Below are positions 1 to 10,247 of a stretch of DNA of 44,415 nucleotides, piece after piece; positions within the stretch are counted from its first letter, which is position 1, and each line of letters begins with the position of its first letter. The stretch comes from a virus. The position numbers were made by a program, and so were the translations under genes. A model generated the notes under the pieces. The model searched no databases, was not told the origin of the DNA, and worked only from the letters and a program-made list of their open reading frames with translations. The stretch covers positions 1 through 44,415 of IMG/VR virus record IMGVR_UViG_3300025141_016923, one strand, 5' to 3'.

Positions 1-3000
1 CTATCTTGATAATAATTTGAGCCGGCTCCAGTGTTGACTCTAAGGCCGAAAAACTCGTTTGTTGAAAATGGTTGAGCATCATCGACCACCCACATTTCAG
101 CGATGTCAGGACACAGTGAATCATAATAATATTCGGACACATCACTAAGCCTAGCAGACCTGTTAATCGTGCCCAAATCAACCAAATTTCCATCAGCAGC
201 AGATCTTCTAACGCCCCTACCTAAATTATATATTGGTGATGGTAGTGATGGAGACTGTGATGGAGTTCCATACCACTGACTTTCTATGGCAGTCCGCATC
301 GAAGAACCGCTCACTAGCTTCCCAGATGTCGAGGATTTCAGTACGTGTGTACTTCCTATGTCGTATTCATCAACAATCACCTGATTTCCGATCACTTCAT
401 GAACACAAAGATTAGTTAATTGCTGTGGTAACGAGTGGTATTTTTGAACTTGATCCCTTACCAATGTTCCGTAAAGTCTCAAGACCGATGTGGTGTCCTG
501 GATGGTACAGGATGCCGATGCATTCATCGTCAAATCATTTGTAGTACAGTAGCCAACATACCTATATGCCTGATTGCCAACCTCAGATGCTAGAATATTA
601 TTTCGACATGCGGGATTTCCCGCCATAGGAGTTTGTATATAAGGTGACACCGAAAAAGACCCTGTTTGATGTGCAGGAGGTACAATACCAGCTGCAGGGT
701 CTTGGTCTGCGTAGCTCAGCTGGTTTGATGCAAAAGATATTTCCTTGAAAGATCTATGCGCAGCATCTGCAGGAGACCACTGAGCGCCGAATATAATTTC
801 ATCATCAGGAAGCAATACATATGCAGAATTTTCTGACCTTGAACCAGATAAACCATAATGCATAAAATAAGGTGCATTAAACAACCATCTTTCATTTGAT
901 AAATGACCGTTTTGTTCGTATGCCGCTTTCATTGTTGTAGGAGTAAAACCTTCACCTTGAGACGGTAATCCTGCCTTTAATTTTGATGGTGCACCACCTA
1001 TTAGTTCGGATCTGTTATTCGATAAACCGCCACCAACCCTAATAGAACGAACTGATGATTCATAAGCAGCAGCTAAAACAGGCGGCACTAAATCGTCATA
1101 TTCCCTATAACCTCCATCGACTCCCATTGTTCCACTTGGACCCAAAAGAGCTAATGTTCCAGTGAAACCATCAAGTTCAGTGGAAACACTAAAGCTCGAA
1201 GAAATGAAATCATATATCCCAGCTGCCCTCTTTTTTTGCATAGAGATGCTGACACCACCAGGCCAATAGGTTCCCATACATGCAAGTGCCATTCGTGGGG
1301 TTATTTTTCGCTGGTTCGTATTTGTAAGAAACATCCCCCTATTTTGCCAACCGATCCCATTAATCGAATCGAAATACCTGTTCTTCTGCAGGGCAGTAAA
1401 CATTCCAGGATCAGTCCATTGCCCAGCACACTGCGGAAAGATTGGGGTAGAGTGTTGTGCATATGCATTGGAAACCCTTATCGGAACAGGACCATGAATT
1501 CTATGTGATGCTGTTACAAATTTCCTGGTTGGTTGAAGATTCGGGTCTGTGTCCATATTTCCTGGCTGCCCGATATCAGAAACACCACCATCATTTTTAA
1601 AAAATACGCCGCCTGGGCCATATGGTGGCTGGTCCGTTCCATTGCTGTTACTATAATATGTTAAGGAATCAAGTCCATCGACATGTTCCTCGATTAAATT
1701 TCTGGCAACCTTAAAAATTCTCGATGCCCTGGGGCCATTCATTGGAGACGTATTATGAAGTGTATGATCGACCTCAAGCAGGCTGTGGTTTGAAACATCC
1801 CATCCAACATATTGAGAAGAAAATACATTATTTGAATACCCAACTAAATCCCTTTTAGATGATCCACTTCTTTTTACAAGATTTGCTGAACCTTTATCGG
1901 GATTTTCTTGTCGTAGTAAAAAATAAGTCAAACAGTCAATATGGTTATTCGTGTTGCTCCACATTACCGCCCGTGAGTTTGCTGAACCAACAATTGGAAC
2001 ATCTTTCAGATATGGTTCTTGTAAGCGTGCGGCTTTGACATCTGCCAGAACTTCAAATGCCTCCAAAACAAATGGCTCAGTAATATAGTCAGACATCTTT
2101 ATCGTTTGAGAAGAAGAAGCATGAAACATTGAATTTGTAGACCAAGCTGAATATGCTATTGGCCGGCCGATTGATTCTAGTGTTTTATTAAATGCATTGG
2201 CTAAATCAGGTGAGCCTGACGAATACAAGCTAACTTCTCCGGGGTCGTTCCACATAATGCCAGCCTTCTTAATATATCTTCCATCCCACCTGTAGCCTGG
2301 AATGTCATCTGTGAAAGGAAGCCATTCAGCCTCAGTGTTGATCCGACCACCAAAGCCGCGGCATGACTGAGCACCGGCGTCCATGGGGTCCGGAAAGTTT
2401 GTTGTAAATGGAAAATCTGCTGAAGCGCCAAGAGACCTAGAATATACAGTCCATGCCTGTATTGGGAGATTGTCTTGCATGCCCATCCACATTGACCTTC
2501 CACGCATGTAATTAAATGTGTTGAATGTTGTAGCATGAACATGATTAAATGTAGAGCGGTGGGAAATTAATGACCCATACGGCTGAAATATTCTTGGCAC
2601 CAGCTCAAAATCAGAAAGCTTGCGGCATTGTGTCAATGCAATATCAAGTGCTCCATGTGTTGGAGCTGTAAAGTTTCCAGGATAATTCATCGTAAAACTT
2701 GACGATATTTCTTCAGGTAAAGTCCACCTAAAAATAGCACCAGTTTCAGAGTTTCTACCTCCCATTGGTTCATATTTCATTGTGTTAAAATTAAAATATG
2801 AAAGACCGGTGGTATCAAAGTTAGGAAGATCATCTCCAACTGAGCTACCAAAGGTTTCACCTATGCTGGAACCTGTTAAGACGCGGAGCACAGCAGGTTC
2901 AGATGGTGTAATATCAATGTCAATTATTATTCTATTCCCAAGATTTGTGCTCCAGCCAGGTGCAATCTGAGACAGTTGCCCAACTTCTGTCGCGACGTTT

Positions 3001-4313
3001 GTTGGAGCCCTTGAATCATTAAATGGTCCATATATATCAGATGAATCAGTAGATTCAATACACCTATTATAGCTGTTGATTATATTTGAATAGCCTTGAT
3101 TTGAAGCAGAAGCTGGTGCGTAAATTGTTGGTAACGTATTTGGTGTTGCAATTAACCTACCAACAGCCCAATTTGCTTCTGCACCAGAAATTAAAAGTGT
3201 CGGATAATTAATTTGCTCGCCGGCTATTGGGAGTGTTAACACTGATGAATTGGCATCAAAAACAATTGATTTAATTCCTTTTCGTCTATGATCACCTGAT
3301 CTAGAAATTGTTGGATATGCATCATGTTCGCATTCGCCGCATAACCTACCTGTTTCTGTTGGGTTGTTCAAGATTCCAGAGCTATATGAAGATTGTGTCG
3401 TGTTGTAAAGATATCCAATCTCCTCTTCAGAAAGTGCTGTATTCCAAAATGCAATTTCACCAACCTGTATATCATTTCTTATTCCAGAGTTTATCGCTGC
3501 AAATTGCGATGTCAGGCCACCAACTAAAATATTTGTTATTATTTGAGGTGTAACCGTGCCTGGCAGGCTTGAGCCAGAATCGTCAGTTGTGACTCTACTT
3601 CCATTAATGTAAATTGCAGCGCCGTTATTATTTGCCCACTTATGAGTCGAGGCCAGGTTTGTAAATGATGGATCCTTAACAACAAGGTCAAGTCTTATCC
3701 AATCCCGAACCTGCTGTCTTGTTTGCCAAGACTTTGCATTATGTGGATGCTGACCGGCGTTCCACTGTCGATTTGCATCACCAGCATTATTAAAAGCTTG
3801 AATTGATACAGCCGGTTCCCCACCATGGCCTGCGTCGTTGTCATAGATTAAAGCAAATCTGCCGGCTGTGCGGTTCACATCTGACAATTGTGCTATACAG
3901 ACTTTTGAATCAGTTCCTTGTAATGGCCAATTCTGAACAAGCTTAAATGTAATTGACAACGTGAACATATCTGACATAGCCTGTGTTCCAACTGGAAAAT
4001 TACTAATATCAAAACCAGACCAGATACTTCCTGGCGGAGTATTCTTTACTGCAAGACTTGCAAGTGAAACAAAATTAATCCCCTTTAAGAAGCTTGGTGT
4101 TTCTAAAAGTGCTGGATCGATATCAACTGGGACGCCTTCCGCAATATAAGAACCACTTATTGCAGCTGCATCAATATTCTTTCCAGAAAGAGATGCTTTA
4201 TCTTTGTCTTCCGGGGAAAAAGTCCACCAACCGCAAAGTGAACCAGCAGACGCATAATATCCTTCATTTTTCTTAAGGTCATAATAACGTGAAACTCTTG
4301 TGTTTAACTTCAT
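1..4313 (-). CDS. Giant LamG-domain tail/baseplate protein, 3' end off the left edge
   Basis: The frame starts at ATG 4313-4311, overlapping the TGA of the upstream 321-aa gene (ATGA), and stays open to base 3. I read every codon of this frame and found no stop in 1437 codons, so the gene is partial and its C-terminus lies outside the window. Residues about 105-300 look like a LamG/concanavalin A-type jelly roll: strands such as FTLSITFKL, a 'WIRLDLVVKD' strand, 'AAIYING' and the hallmark 'VGEIAFWNTALSEEEI'. The rest is rich in S, T, N, G and aromatic residues and has no catalytic motif I can name. LamG folds bind glycans or proteins, and the place at the end of the baseplate cluster fits a large virion adhesin or baseplate-associated protein. 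The exact role is unknown. The reading frame is certain; the name is inferred. Confidence 0.87.
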   Translation of the reverse strand, partial: MKLNTRVSRYYDLKKNEGYYASAGSLCGWWTFSPEDKDKASLSGKNIDAAAISGSYIAEGVPVDIDPALLETPSFLKGINFVSLASLAVKNTPPGSIWSGFDISNFPVGTQAMSDMFTLSITFKLVQNWPLQGTDSKVCIAQLSDVNRTAGRFALIYDNDAGHGGEPAVSIQAFNNAGDANRQWNAGQHPHNAKSWQTRQQVRDWIRLDLVVKDPSFTNLASTHKWANNNGAAIYINGSRVTTDDSGSSLPGTVTPQIITNILVGGLTSQFAAINSGIRNDIQVGEIAFWNTALSEEEIGYLYNTTQSSYSSGILNNPTETGRLCGECEHDAYPTISRSGDHRRKGIKSIVFDANSSVLTLPIAGEQINYPTLLISGAEANWAVGRLIATPNTLPTIYAPASASNQGYSNIINSYNRCIESTDSSDIYGPFNDSRAPTNVATEVGQLSQIAPGWSTNLGNRIIIDIDITPSEPAVLRVLTGSSIGETFGSSVGDDLPNFDTTGLSYFNFNTMKYEPMGGRNSETGAIFRWTLPEEISSSFTMNYPGNFTAPTHGALDIALTQCRKLSDFELVPRIFQPYGSLISHRSTFNHVHATTFNTFNYMRGRSMWMGMQDNLPIQAWTVYSRSLGASADFPFTTNFPDPMDAGAQSCRGFGGRINTEAEWLPFTDDIPGYRWDGRYIKKAGIMWNDPGEVSLYSSGSPDLANAFNKTLESIGRPIAYSAWSTNSMFHASSSQTIKMSDYITEPFVLEAFEVLADVKAARLQEPYLKDVPIVGSANSRAVMWSNTNNHIDCLTYFLLRQENPDKGSANLVKRSGSSKRDLVGYSNNVFSSQYVGWDVSNHSLLEVDHTLHNTSPMNGPRASRIFKVARNLIEEHVDGLDSLTYYSNSNGTDQPPYGPGGVFFKNDGGVSDIGQPGNMDTDPNLQPTRKFVTASHRIHGPVPIRVSNAYAQHSTPIFPQCAGQWTDPGMFTALQKNRYFDSINGIGWQNRGMFLTNTNQRKITPRMALACMGTYWPGGVSISMQKKRAAGIYDFISSSFSVSTELDGFTGTLALLGPSGTMGVDGGYREYDDLVPPVLAAAYESSVRSIRVGGGLSNNRSELIGGAPSKLKAGLPSQGEGFTPTTMKAAYEQNGHLSNERWLFNAPYFMHYGLSGSRSENSAYVLLPDDEIIFGAQWSPADAAHRSFKEISFASNQLSYADQDPAAGIVPPAHQTGSFSVSPYIQTPMAGNPACRNNILASEVGNQAYRYVGYCTTNDLTMNASASCTIQDTTSVLRLYGTLVRDQVQKYHSLPQQLTNLCVHEVIGNQVIVDEYDIGSTHVLKSSTSGKLVSGSSMRTAIESQWYGTPSQSPSLPSPIYNLGRGVRRSAADGNLVDLGTINRSARLSDVSEYYYDSLCPDIAEMWVVDDAQPFSTNEFFGLRVNTGAGSNYYQD

Positions 4314-5275
4314 TTTAACAAACCACCATATGCGATTGAATCAACACCTCTGCTGTTCTGATAGTCGAAACCGCAAGGCATGCTTTTCACTTCACTATCT
4401 GGATACCCACTTGGATAATCAACAAGTATTGCGTTCCCAACCATCAAATCTCTTATTTCTTTGTTAGAAACACTCTTATATAATGTCTCAACAGAATTTC
4501 CATCGACAAACGGCATTGGAACTACTGGAGTATCTGCCTCATAAGGTATTTGAAGTGTCCACACTTCAGGATCTGTAGGCAACTCCTCGCTAGTGTCGAC
4601 CGGAATTTCTTCAAACCAATTTTTTGTCACTGTGCATTGATCATAAAAATTAGAGATGACAACAGATTTATTTCTGATGTTGAGCACAGTCCCACCACCA
4701 ATTATTATAGCTTTTGGACCTGTTGGCTCGGGGTCATCATAGCTTCCAACAAAAGTTGAATTTCCAGCTATTTCTTTCCTAATTGAAAACGGCTCTATTG
4801 CACCATTAAAATCAAATGGATCGACAGTACTAGTTTGTTCAATTACAATTGGATATGAAATTTGTGTCGGATCACGTATGTAAGAAACAGGATCAAGAAC
4901 ATTCATTTCATGAAATACTTCTGAGGCATCAAAATCTTTTTCAATCCCATAAGTCTGTCTTGAGAGCCTGTAACTTGGTAGCTCTTGTATCTTATAATCA
5001 TCTGATGATATTATTTCTGTTGTGGCAGTATCCGCGCTGCCCGATACAGCAGATATTACAGACACTGTTGTGATTGGTCTAATTGAATCATCGAAAAAAT
5101 TTCTAACGTCAGATGAAACGTTTATTATCTGCTCAGAAGAAGACAAGAATGTCTGTATTCCATCCCTTCCCATCTTTGGTGCAACTGATATTCCAAAAAG
5201 ATCAAATCTAGATACATTTATACCTTGCAATGTAGTTGCATAAGATCCTGTAAATGGTGGCGTAATTGTTGTCAT
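4310..5275 (-). CDS. Structural protein of unknown function in the baseplate cluster
   Basis: This 321-aa protein starts at ATG 5275, which shares one base with the TAA of the upstream gene (TAATG), and its TGA overlaps the next start (ATGA). It therefore sits inside a tightly coupled tail operon. The sequence is beta-rich, with many Thr, Ser and Val, no signal peptide, no membrane segment and no motif I recognise. It begins 'MTTITPPFTGSYATTLQG' and holds a glycine patch (IIIGGGTVLNIRN) in the middle. From its neighbours it is probably a virion protein, such as a baseplate accessory or adaptor between the gp7-like protein and the giant LamG protein. No family can be assigned from sequence alone. 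Confidence 0.8.
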   Translation of the reverse strand: MTTITPPFTGSYATTLQGINVSRFDLFGISVAPKMGRDGIQTFLSSSEQIINVSSDVRNFFDDSIRPITTVSVISAVSGSADTATTEIISSDDYKIQELPSYRLSRQTYGIEKDFDASEVFHEMNVLDPVSYIRDPTQISYPIVIEQTSTVDPFDFNGAIEPFSIRKEIAGNSTFVGSYDDPEPTGPKAIIIGGGTVLNIRNKSVVISNFYDQCTVTKNWFEEIPVDTSEELPTDPEVWTLQIPYEADTPVVPMPFVDGNSVETLYKSVSNKEIRDLMVGNAILVDYPSGYPDSEVKSMPCGFDYQNSRGVDSIAYGGLLK

Positions 5276-8200
5276 TAATATCTCTTAAGCCTTCCGACGA
5301 CTTGTTGTAAATTTAAATCTGTCTGTAGGCCTCTGCGGTCATTTTCACCCAAATAAATATCTTCTTGTAAATATCTCATCTTGTTTCTTTCTAGTATGTG
5401 TGACTCAATAACAAAATTTAGTCCAAGAAAATTTGTCGATGATGGAATCATCTTCTCTATTAAAAATCCAATTGATCCATCAATCCATTTATAAAATGAT
5501 AACAAATTCTTGTAATTCATTCTATCGGTTAATCTATTAAAATAAACTTCTCTTAAATCAACAAGCTTTGGATAATCACTTGCAAACAAAAGCTCAGGTG
5601 CACCAAGCGCATCATTAATAAAATCTAAAGTTCCAAGCAACAAAATAATATCGTCATCTAGTGCTTTCGTAGTCGATAATTCTATCGAAAATCTAGTATC
5701 ATCATTGGAGGGTGTACCAAGTGGTATTGTTCTAACCGGAGATTTTAATGCATTAAATCTTTCAATGTTTTCATCATATAAAAATCCGGAGATTCTAATT
5801 TTGTTATCAGCATTCCTTTCGTCAAACTTTGAATTTAACGATGAATATATCACGTCATCTCTCTTAAAAATATCGTAAGAAGGATAAAATCCAGAGCCTG
5901 TAAAGTGGAGACTATTCTGTGAGAAGTCAAACATGCTAATCTCACCAGCAGGGTTTGATTCGGTGACCATCTGCTCACAGTGCACGTCAGCTCGCATTCT
6001 TTCAAATGATCCAGTTCTGTTTGTTACAAAATTAAAATTCAAAAGAGGATCTTCTACACCCATTGACTTGAAATTTCTAACATGTTCTTGATTTTCATCT
6101 TCCGAAAGTGCCTTGGTCCAGAATCTAATTCTTGCCAAAGAACCGGAATAATCACTTACCTTTGCATGTGATGAAACAGACGTAGCGTTCAGTCCGGCAG
6201 AAAGCTCTGTAATTGAACCAGAACCAAACATTAAAAATGAACCGCTGGCATTTATTTGTGTTGAACCGCTTGAATAATAACTACCCGTTCCAAAACTTGC
6301 AGTTGTTGAAATTGTATGATAATTTACTATTCTACCATTATTCTGGCGTCCTGCTCTTAAAAAATAACTTGAAGTTTTTTCGGTAAGAATATTTCTTCCA
6401 TACGAAATATGCCACATATTGCCGTCAAAAACATCAGCTCCAGTTAAAATGAGTTCTAAAGCTGATTCGGCTGTAGAAATTGGCCGGTGGAAAATACTCA
6501 AAGACCCAGTTTTTGATGTTTTCACATTCGTTCCAACACCAACGCAATTTGCCAACACAATTTCACCAGTTGAACCTGTTGAACACATTCTACTTAATGA
6601 CATTGTTGTAATTAAAGATGGTTCTTTGTGCTGAACCAAAAATTCAACAGTCCAAGAACCAGTAGTAAATAACCCATCCCATACATAATCTGACATTCCG
6701 TGTGGTGCGAACTTATCTTTATCTACAAAAGCTCCAACTGGGTTTGGTACTCCAACCTCGATTCTACTGCCGCTTAAATAAGGACTTCTTAATTGGCTTC
6801 CAGATGTCATGACTGCAAATCGAATGTCAGACTTTTTCTTCATTCTACTTTCTTTTACAGCCAGCTCTATTGGGCCACCAAATTCCCTAAACCTAAACAT
6901 AACGTCAGGATCAATTCCAGCACCGCGCATGATTGATTTTATTCCATGCACTGTCCCTTTTGATCTTATTGCATCCTGAATATTTATTAGGATTCTTCTC
7001 CAAATTTGAGCCTGAATCTTTGCGAGGGCAGCACCCGTGGCTTCTGGATTTGTTGTAATATTTTGGCCTCTCAAATACTGCGAAACAGTTGCACCTGAAA
7101 ACATGTTTGGAAGCTCAAATCCATAATGTCTAGCGAGGAAAGGTAACATCATATCTGCAATTGTACCATTTTCGTCATAATCTATATTTAGTAAATTTCC
7201 AAATTGATCTAAAAACAACTTTATTTCATCAAAAAATTTAGCCCACATAAACAGAAGTGATGCAATCAATTGTGGGGAACCAACGTTTCCACCACCTGGA
7301 AAATCTGTTGTATATCCATACGGATTTCCGATGTTGCCGCGGGCATCGGAATAACCAAGCATTGCAGATTCATCCTGCAGATAGTGTCTTGGTACCAATC
7401 TTGTAATTAAATTTGGATTATTTTTATCGTAAATTGATGCTGTAACCAGCAAATCTGTGTTCAACGAAACAAGCTTTGGGTGTGTTGGAAACAAAACAGG
7501 ACAAAGACCAACATCTTCATTTGGAATTGGTTGTTGCCAATCTTGCTTAATACGTAATGAATTGGTATAATTTGTGATTGTTGCATGTAGAGAATTTCCA
7601 GATGAATCAAGCACAATATTATTATTGGAATATGAACCAGTTGGTTCATTAAATCTATAGAACACTAAAAGATCTTTTTTATAATTTAATGATCCCGATC
7701 TTATATCATCTAATTGATTTACATTCTTTCTAGATGCATACAGTCGTAGATCATCAATTGAGCCTGAAAATGTAGAAAATGGTTCAAGCAGTTTTTTATA
7801 CGTTCCCAAATAATGATCCGAGCCTGAGCCAATTACTAAATCGGCTGTCTTAAAATTTAATTTTCCAAAATTTGCAGTTTGACTTGATGTGGCTACAAGA
7901 ACTGAATCTTTATAAATAAATAATTCTGGATTTTCATTTGTTTTTCTTGAAAAAATGAAAGAACAATGTTGAAATTTATCGTCTGACTTTTCAAATGCAA
8001 CACTTGCGCTAATTGCCGTGCTACCACTACTAATTGCAAAGACAATATCGGCGACATCAGTCGACGCTGATTCACTCAAAAATATAGAAAATCCATGATC
8101 ACCAGTTAACTTTTGGAGTATTGTTGACGAATTGTTTGCTTGTTTTGGAACGTTAATGTGGAAGGTACAAGTGAATGGTGAAGTATCAAAATTAATGACA

Positions 8201-8709
8201 GGTTTTGCATCGTTTCTTTTACTTAAAGAAGGATAAAGATAGCCTGCCTGATCAATAACATTAATATGAGTCCCTAAAGCATCTGCATAACCATTTGCTG
8301 CGGTCTCATTTTTTTGTGTTCCAGAAAAGTGAAGCCAGCCTTTATACTTTGGCCAGAGTGAATCAAAACAATATTTTTCATAACCGGTCAAGCCATCAAT
8401 ATATTTATGTACCTCTTCAATGGTGCTGTCAAACGGAAAAAAGTTAATGAAGGTATCAAAAACAATATTGACTTTACTCTCAGCTGAGTTGAAAAATGTA
8501 TGCTTTTCAAATTTTGACCATTCAATCGGAAGCTGTTGAGTTGATTGAAAGCCAGCTCCAAAACCATCAAGGGAAAAACTTCCAGTTGTTACAGATCCAG
8601 AAAGCTGAGCGAAGCTAAATGGTTTTACAGTTGCGGATGGTTTTGAATACTCTGTAACAGTCGCAGAATCGAAAAGACCATTTAATAATACTTTACTTCT
8701 ATTAGCCAT
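5275..8709 (-). CDS. gp7-like baseplate wedge protein with two LamG-like domains
   Basis: This 1144-aa protein starts at ATG 8709 in a TAATG junction. Two LamG-like jelly rolls are visible: one at roughly residues 170-340 ('TCTFHINV', 'GSIDDLRLYASR') and one at roughly 680-890 ('SWTVEFLVQHK', 'ARIRFWTKALSEDE'). Between them lies a helical, non-repetitive stretch (about residues 470-630) with 'LFMWAKFFDEIKLFLDQFG' and 'IWRRILINIQDAIRSKGT'. It reads like the core of large baseplate wedge proteins of T4-like phages. T4 gp7 is about 1030 aa and is encoded soon after gp6, so size and order fit gp7. LamG insertions are not part of T4 gp7 and suggest glycan or virion contacts. The gp7 assignment is inferred mainly from position and size. 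Confidence 0.8.
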   Translation of the reverse strand: MANRSKVLLNGLFDSATVTEYSKPSATVKPFSFAQLSGSVTTGSFSLDGFGAGFQSTQQLPIEWSKFEKHTFFNSAESKVNIVFDTFINFFPFDSTIEEVHKYIDGLTGYEKYCFDSLWPKYKGWLHFSGTQKNETAANGYADALGTHINVIDQAGYLYPSLSKRNDAKPVINFDTSPFTCTFHINVPKQANNSSTILQKLTGDHGFSIFLSESASTDVADIVFAISSGSTAISASVAFEKSDDKFQHCSFIFSRKTNENPELFIYKDSVLVATSSQTANFGKLNFKTADLVIGSGSDHYLGTYKKLLEPFSTFSGSIDDLRLYASRKNVNQLDDIRSGSLNYKKDLLVFYRFNEPTGSYSNNNIVLDSSGNSLHATITNYTNSLRIKQDWQQPIPNEDVGLCPVLFPTHPKLVSLNTDLLVTASIYDKNNPNLITRLVPRHYLQDESAMLGYSDARGNIGNPYGYTTDFPGGGNVGSPQLIASLLFMWAKFFDEIKLFLDQFGNLLNIDYDENGTIADMMLPFLARHYGFELPNMFSGATVSQYLRGQNITTNPEATGAALAKIQAQIWRRILINIQDAIRSKGTVHGIKSIMRGAGIDPDVMFRFREFGGPIELAVKESRMKKKSDIRFAVMTSGSQLRSPYLSGSRIEVGVPNPVGAFVDKDKFAPHGMSDYVWDGLFTTGSWTVEFLVQHKEPSLITTMSLSRMCSTGSTGEIVLANCVGVGTNVKTSKTGSLSIFHRPISTAESALELILTGADVFDGNMWHISYGRNILTEKTSSYFLRAGRQNNGRIVNYHTISTTASFGTGSYYSSGSTQINASGSFLMFGSGSITELSAGLNATSVSSHAKVSDYSGSLARIRFWTKALSEDENQEHVRNFKSMGVEDPLLNFNFVTNRTGSFERMRADVHCEQMVTESNPAGEISMFDFSQNSLHFTGSGFYPSYDIFKRDDVIYSSLNSKFDERNADNKIRISGFLYDENIERFNALKSPVRTIPLGTPSNDDTRFSIELSTTKALDDDIILLLGTLDFINDALGAPELLFASDYPKLVDLREVYFNRLTDRMNYKNLLSFYKWIDGSIGFLIEKMIPSSTNFLGLNFVIESHILERNKMRYLQEDIYLGENDRRGLQTDLNLQQVVGRLKRY

Positions 8710-10247
8710 TATTCAACCTTAAACCCTTGTCCAACATTTAAAAATATTTGATCTTGTTCAAAATCCTTTATCAACAAATCGATTGTATAGCTCTTTCCGC
8801 GAGGTAGCACTTCTGTTCTTAAAATAAAATAGATTCCATCTGAATCGCTAGACAGCTTGGTTCCATTGTTTGTTGTTTCAAAGGGTATAATAACATCGCC
8901 TGAATCTATTTCTCTAATTCTATAGTAAGCACGCTGAAGTGTGGAACTTTTTGTTCGGTACGGTATTTTATAAACTTTTTCGGATTTATTTCTGTCTGCA
9001 ACAAAAAACTGGATCTTTAAAACTTCGTTGTGTTGCATTTTTGATGGCAATGTAACTGCCTTGACTATTAAATTTCCAGGCCTTGCGTTATAATCACTGG
9101 TTGTTGATCTAGAAATTTCAAGAGAGCCAGTATGAAAACCAACAGTTTCATCTGTCGAACACCAAATTGATTTAAATGTTATTGAACCACTAGTGTTAAC
9201 AAAATTTAAAATCACTTCATTGTCAGAGTTAATTTTTGTTTGATCTGATATTGCCACTGCTAATGACGCAGAGTATAAGCCAGTAATTGCGGTGTCGTCG
9301 GTTCCTTTTGCAACCTGGGACACAGTGTATGTCTTACTAAAATCATTCAGCTCTAATCGTAGTGTCATACATTCATCGCCAGTAAGGGCTGATGCTCCGG
9401 CTCCTGAAAGAAAATTTTGCCTTGAACCACGAACAAAATTGTTTAAAAATAATGATCCGGACACATCAAACACAAAGTCATCAGATGTGTCCACTTGAGA
9501 ATCATTATAGATAATGTGTAATGCTGGTTTCCTTAGTGGGTTTGATGATTGTACACTTGCAAATCGCTTTACAAACCTTGTCTTTGCATCATCCTCTTCG
9601 CTGCCCGTAAAAGCCAGCCTAAATCCGTGATCGGGTATTTTTTCGTCTAAAGTTGCCGATATTATTGTAGTAACATCAACAAACATATCTTCTGTGCCTT
9701 TGACGAATGTCTGTTCTGCAACAAGAGATTGTAGTGTTCCGTCAATTGTACCAGAAACAATATAATCGATATTATCAGAATTTAATTCTCCACCCTTGTT
9801 TGCACCAGATACGAACCATGTAGAAGGGGACCCAGCAGTGACTGATGATGTTATAAAATTTGCTGAATCTAAATCTGCGAATGATATAACATCTCTTCCT
9901 GAACCTTCATCAAAAGATGTTGATAGTGGAGCAAGAACTAATGAAAAATTTGCTGGCGTCGCAGTGCCACCAAGAAGATTATGAAGTTTTATCTTAGCCT
10001 TAAATGAACTATCGTTGATATCTATAACCGAACCTGTCAATGCCCTAAGTGGATTTAAGTCAAATTTCATTAAACCCCTAGATATTTCAGCGCTGCCTGT
10101 TACACCATTCAGCGTCGTTTCGTTGTAAAGCTTGAATATGTCAATTGTTCCAGCGCGGCCGACATTTGCATCAGACGCAGTAAATGCGCCATCAATAATC
10201 TTATTTGTAATATAAGTGTCTTTACTACCTGTATAAATTAAATACAT
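8709..10247 (-). CDS. DNRLRE-like structural protein between the gp6-like and gp7-like genes
   Basis: This 512-aa protein starts at ATG 10247 (TAATG with the gp6-like gene), preceded by a good GGGAG. The N-terminal 250 residues resemble DNRLRE or carbohydrate-binding jelly rolls of surface proteins: 'DTYITN' near the start, then 'SRGLMKFDL', 'FVDVTTIISA' and 'HGFRLAFTG'. The second half is beta-rich with several G-S/T-G turns (DVSGSLFLNN, HTGSLEIS) and ends in a strand-rich domain (YRIREIDSGDVIIPFE). There are no catalytic motifs. Its position inside the baseplate operon suggests a virion protein, perhaps a wedge accessory or short fibre attachment protein. No T4 equivalent is evident, and the DNRLRE resemblance is by eye only. 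Confidence 0.78.
   Translation of the reverse strand: MYLIYTGSKDTYITNKIIDGAFTASDANVGRAGTIDIFKLYNETTLNGVTGSAEISRGLMKFDLNPLRALTGSVIDINDSSFKAKIKLHNLLGGTATPANFSLVLAPLSTSFDEGSGRDVISFADLDSANFITSSVTAGSPSTWFVSGANKGGELNSDNIDYIVSGTIDGTLQSLVAEQTFVKGTEDMFVDVTTIISATLDEKIPDHGFRLAFTGSEEDDAKTRFVKRFASVQSSNPLRKPALHIIYNDSQVDTSDDFVFDVSGSLFLNNFVRGSRQNFLSGAGASALTGDECMTLRLELNDFSKTYTVSQVAKGTDDTAITGLYSASLAVAISDQTKINSDNEVILNFVNTSGSITFKSIWCSTDETVGFHTGSLEISRSTTSDYNARPGNLIVKAVTLPSKMQHNEVLKIQFFVADRNKSEKVYKIPYRTKSSTLQRAYYRIREIDSGDVIIPFETTNNGTKLSSDSDGIYFILRTEVLPRGKSYTIDLLIKDFEQDQIFLNVGQGFKVE

Noticed and set aside
2201-2542. A 113-codon open frame on the minus strand inside the giant LamG gene
   Set aside because: It is out of frame with the 1437-codon frame that runs through the whole region, and its translation has no domain pattern.
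1-4300. The left 4.3 kb as non-coding DNA or a decayed region
   Set aside because: Codon-by-codon reading on the minus strand gives one uninterrupted frame with LamG features.
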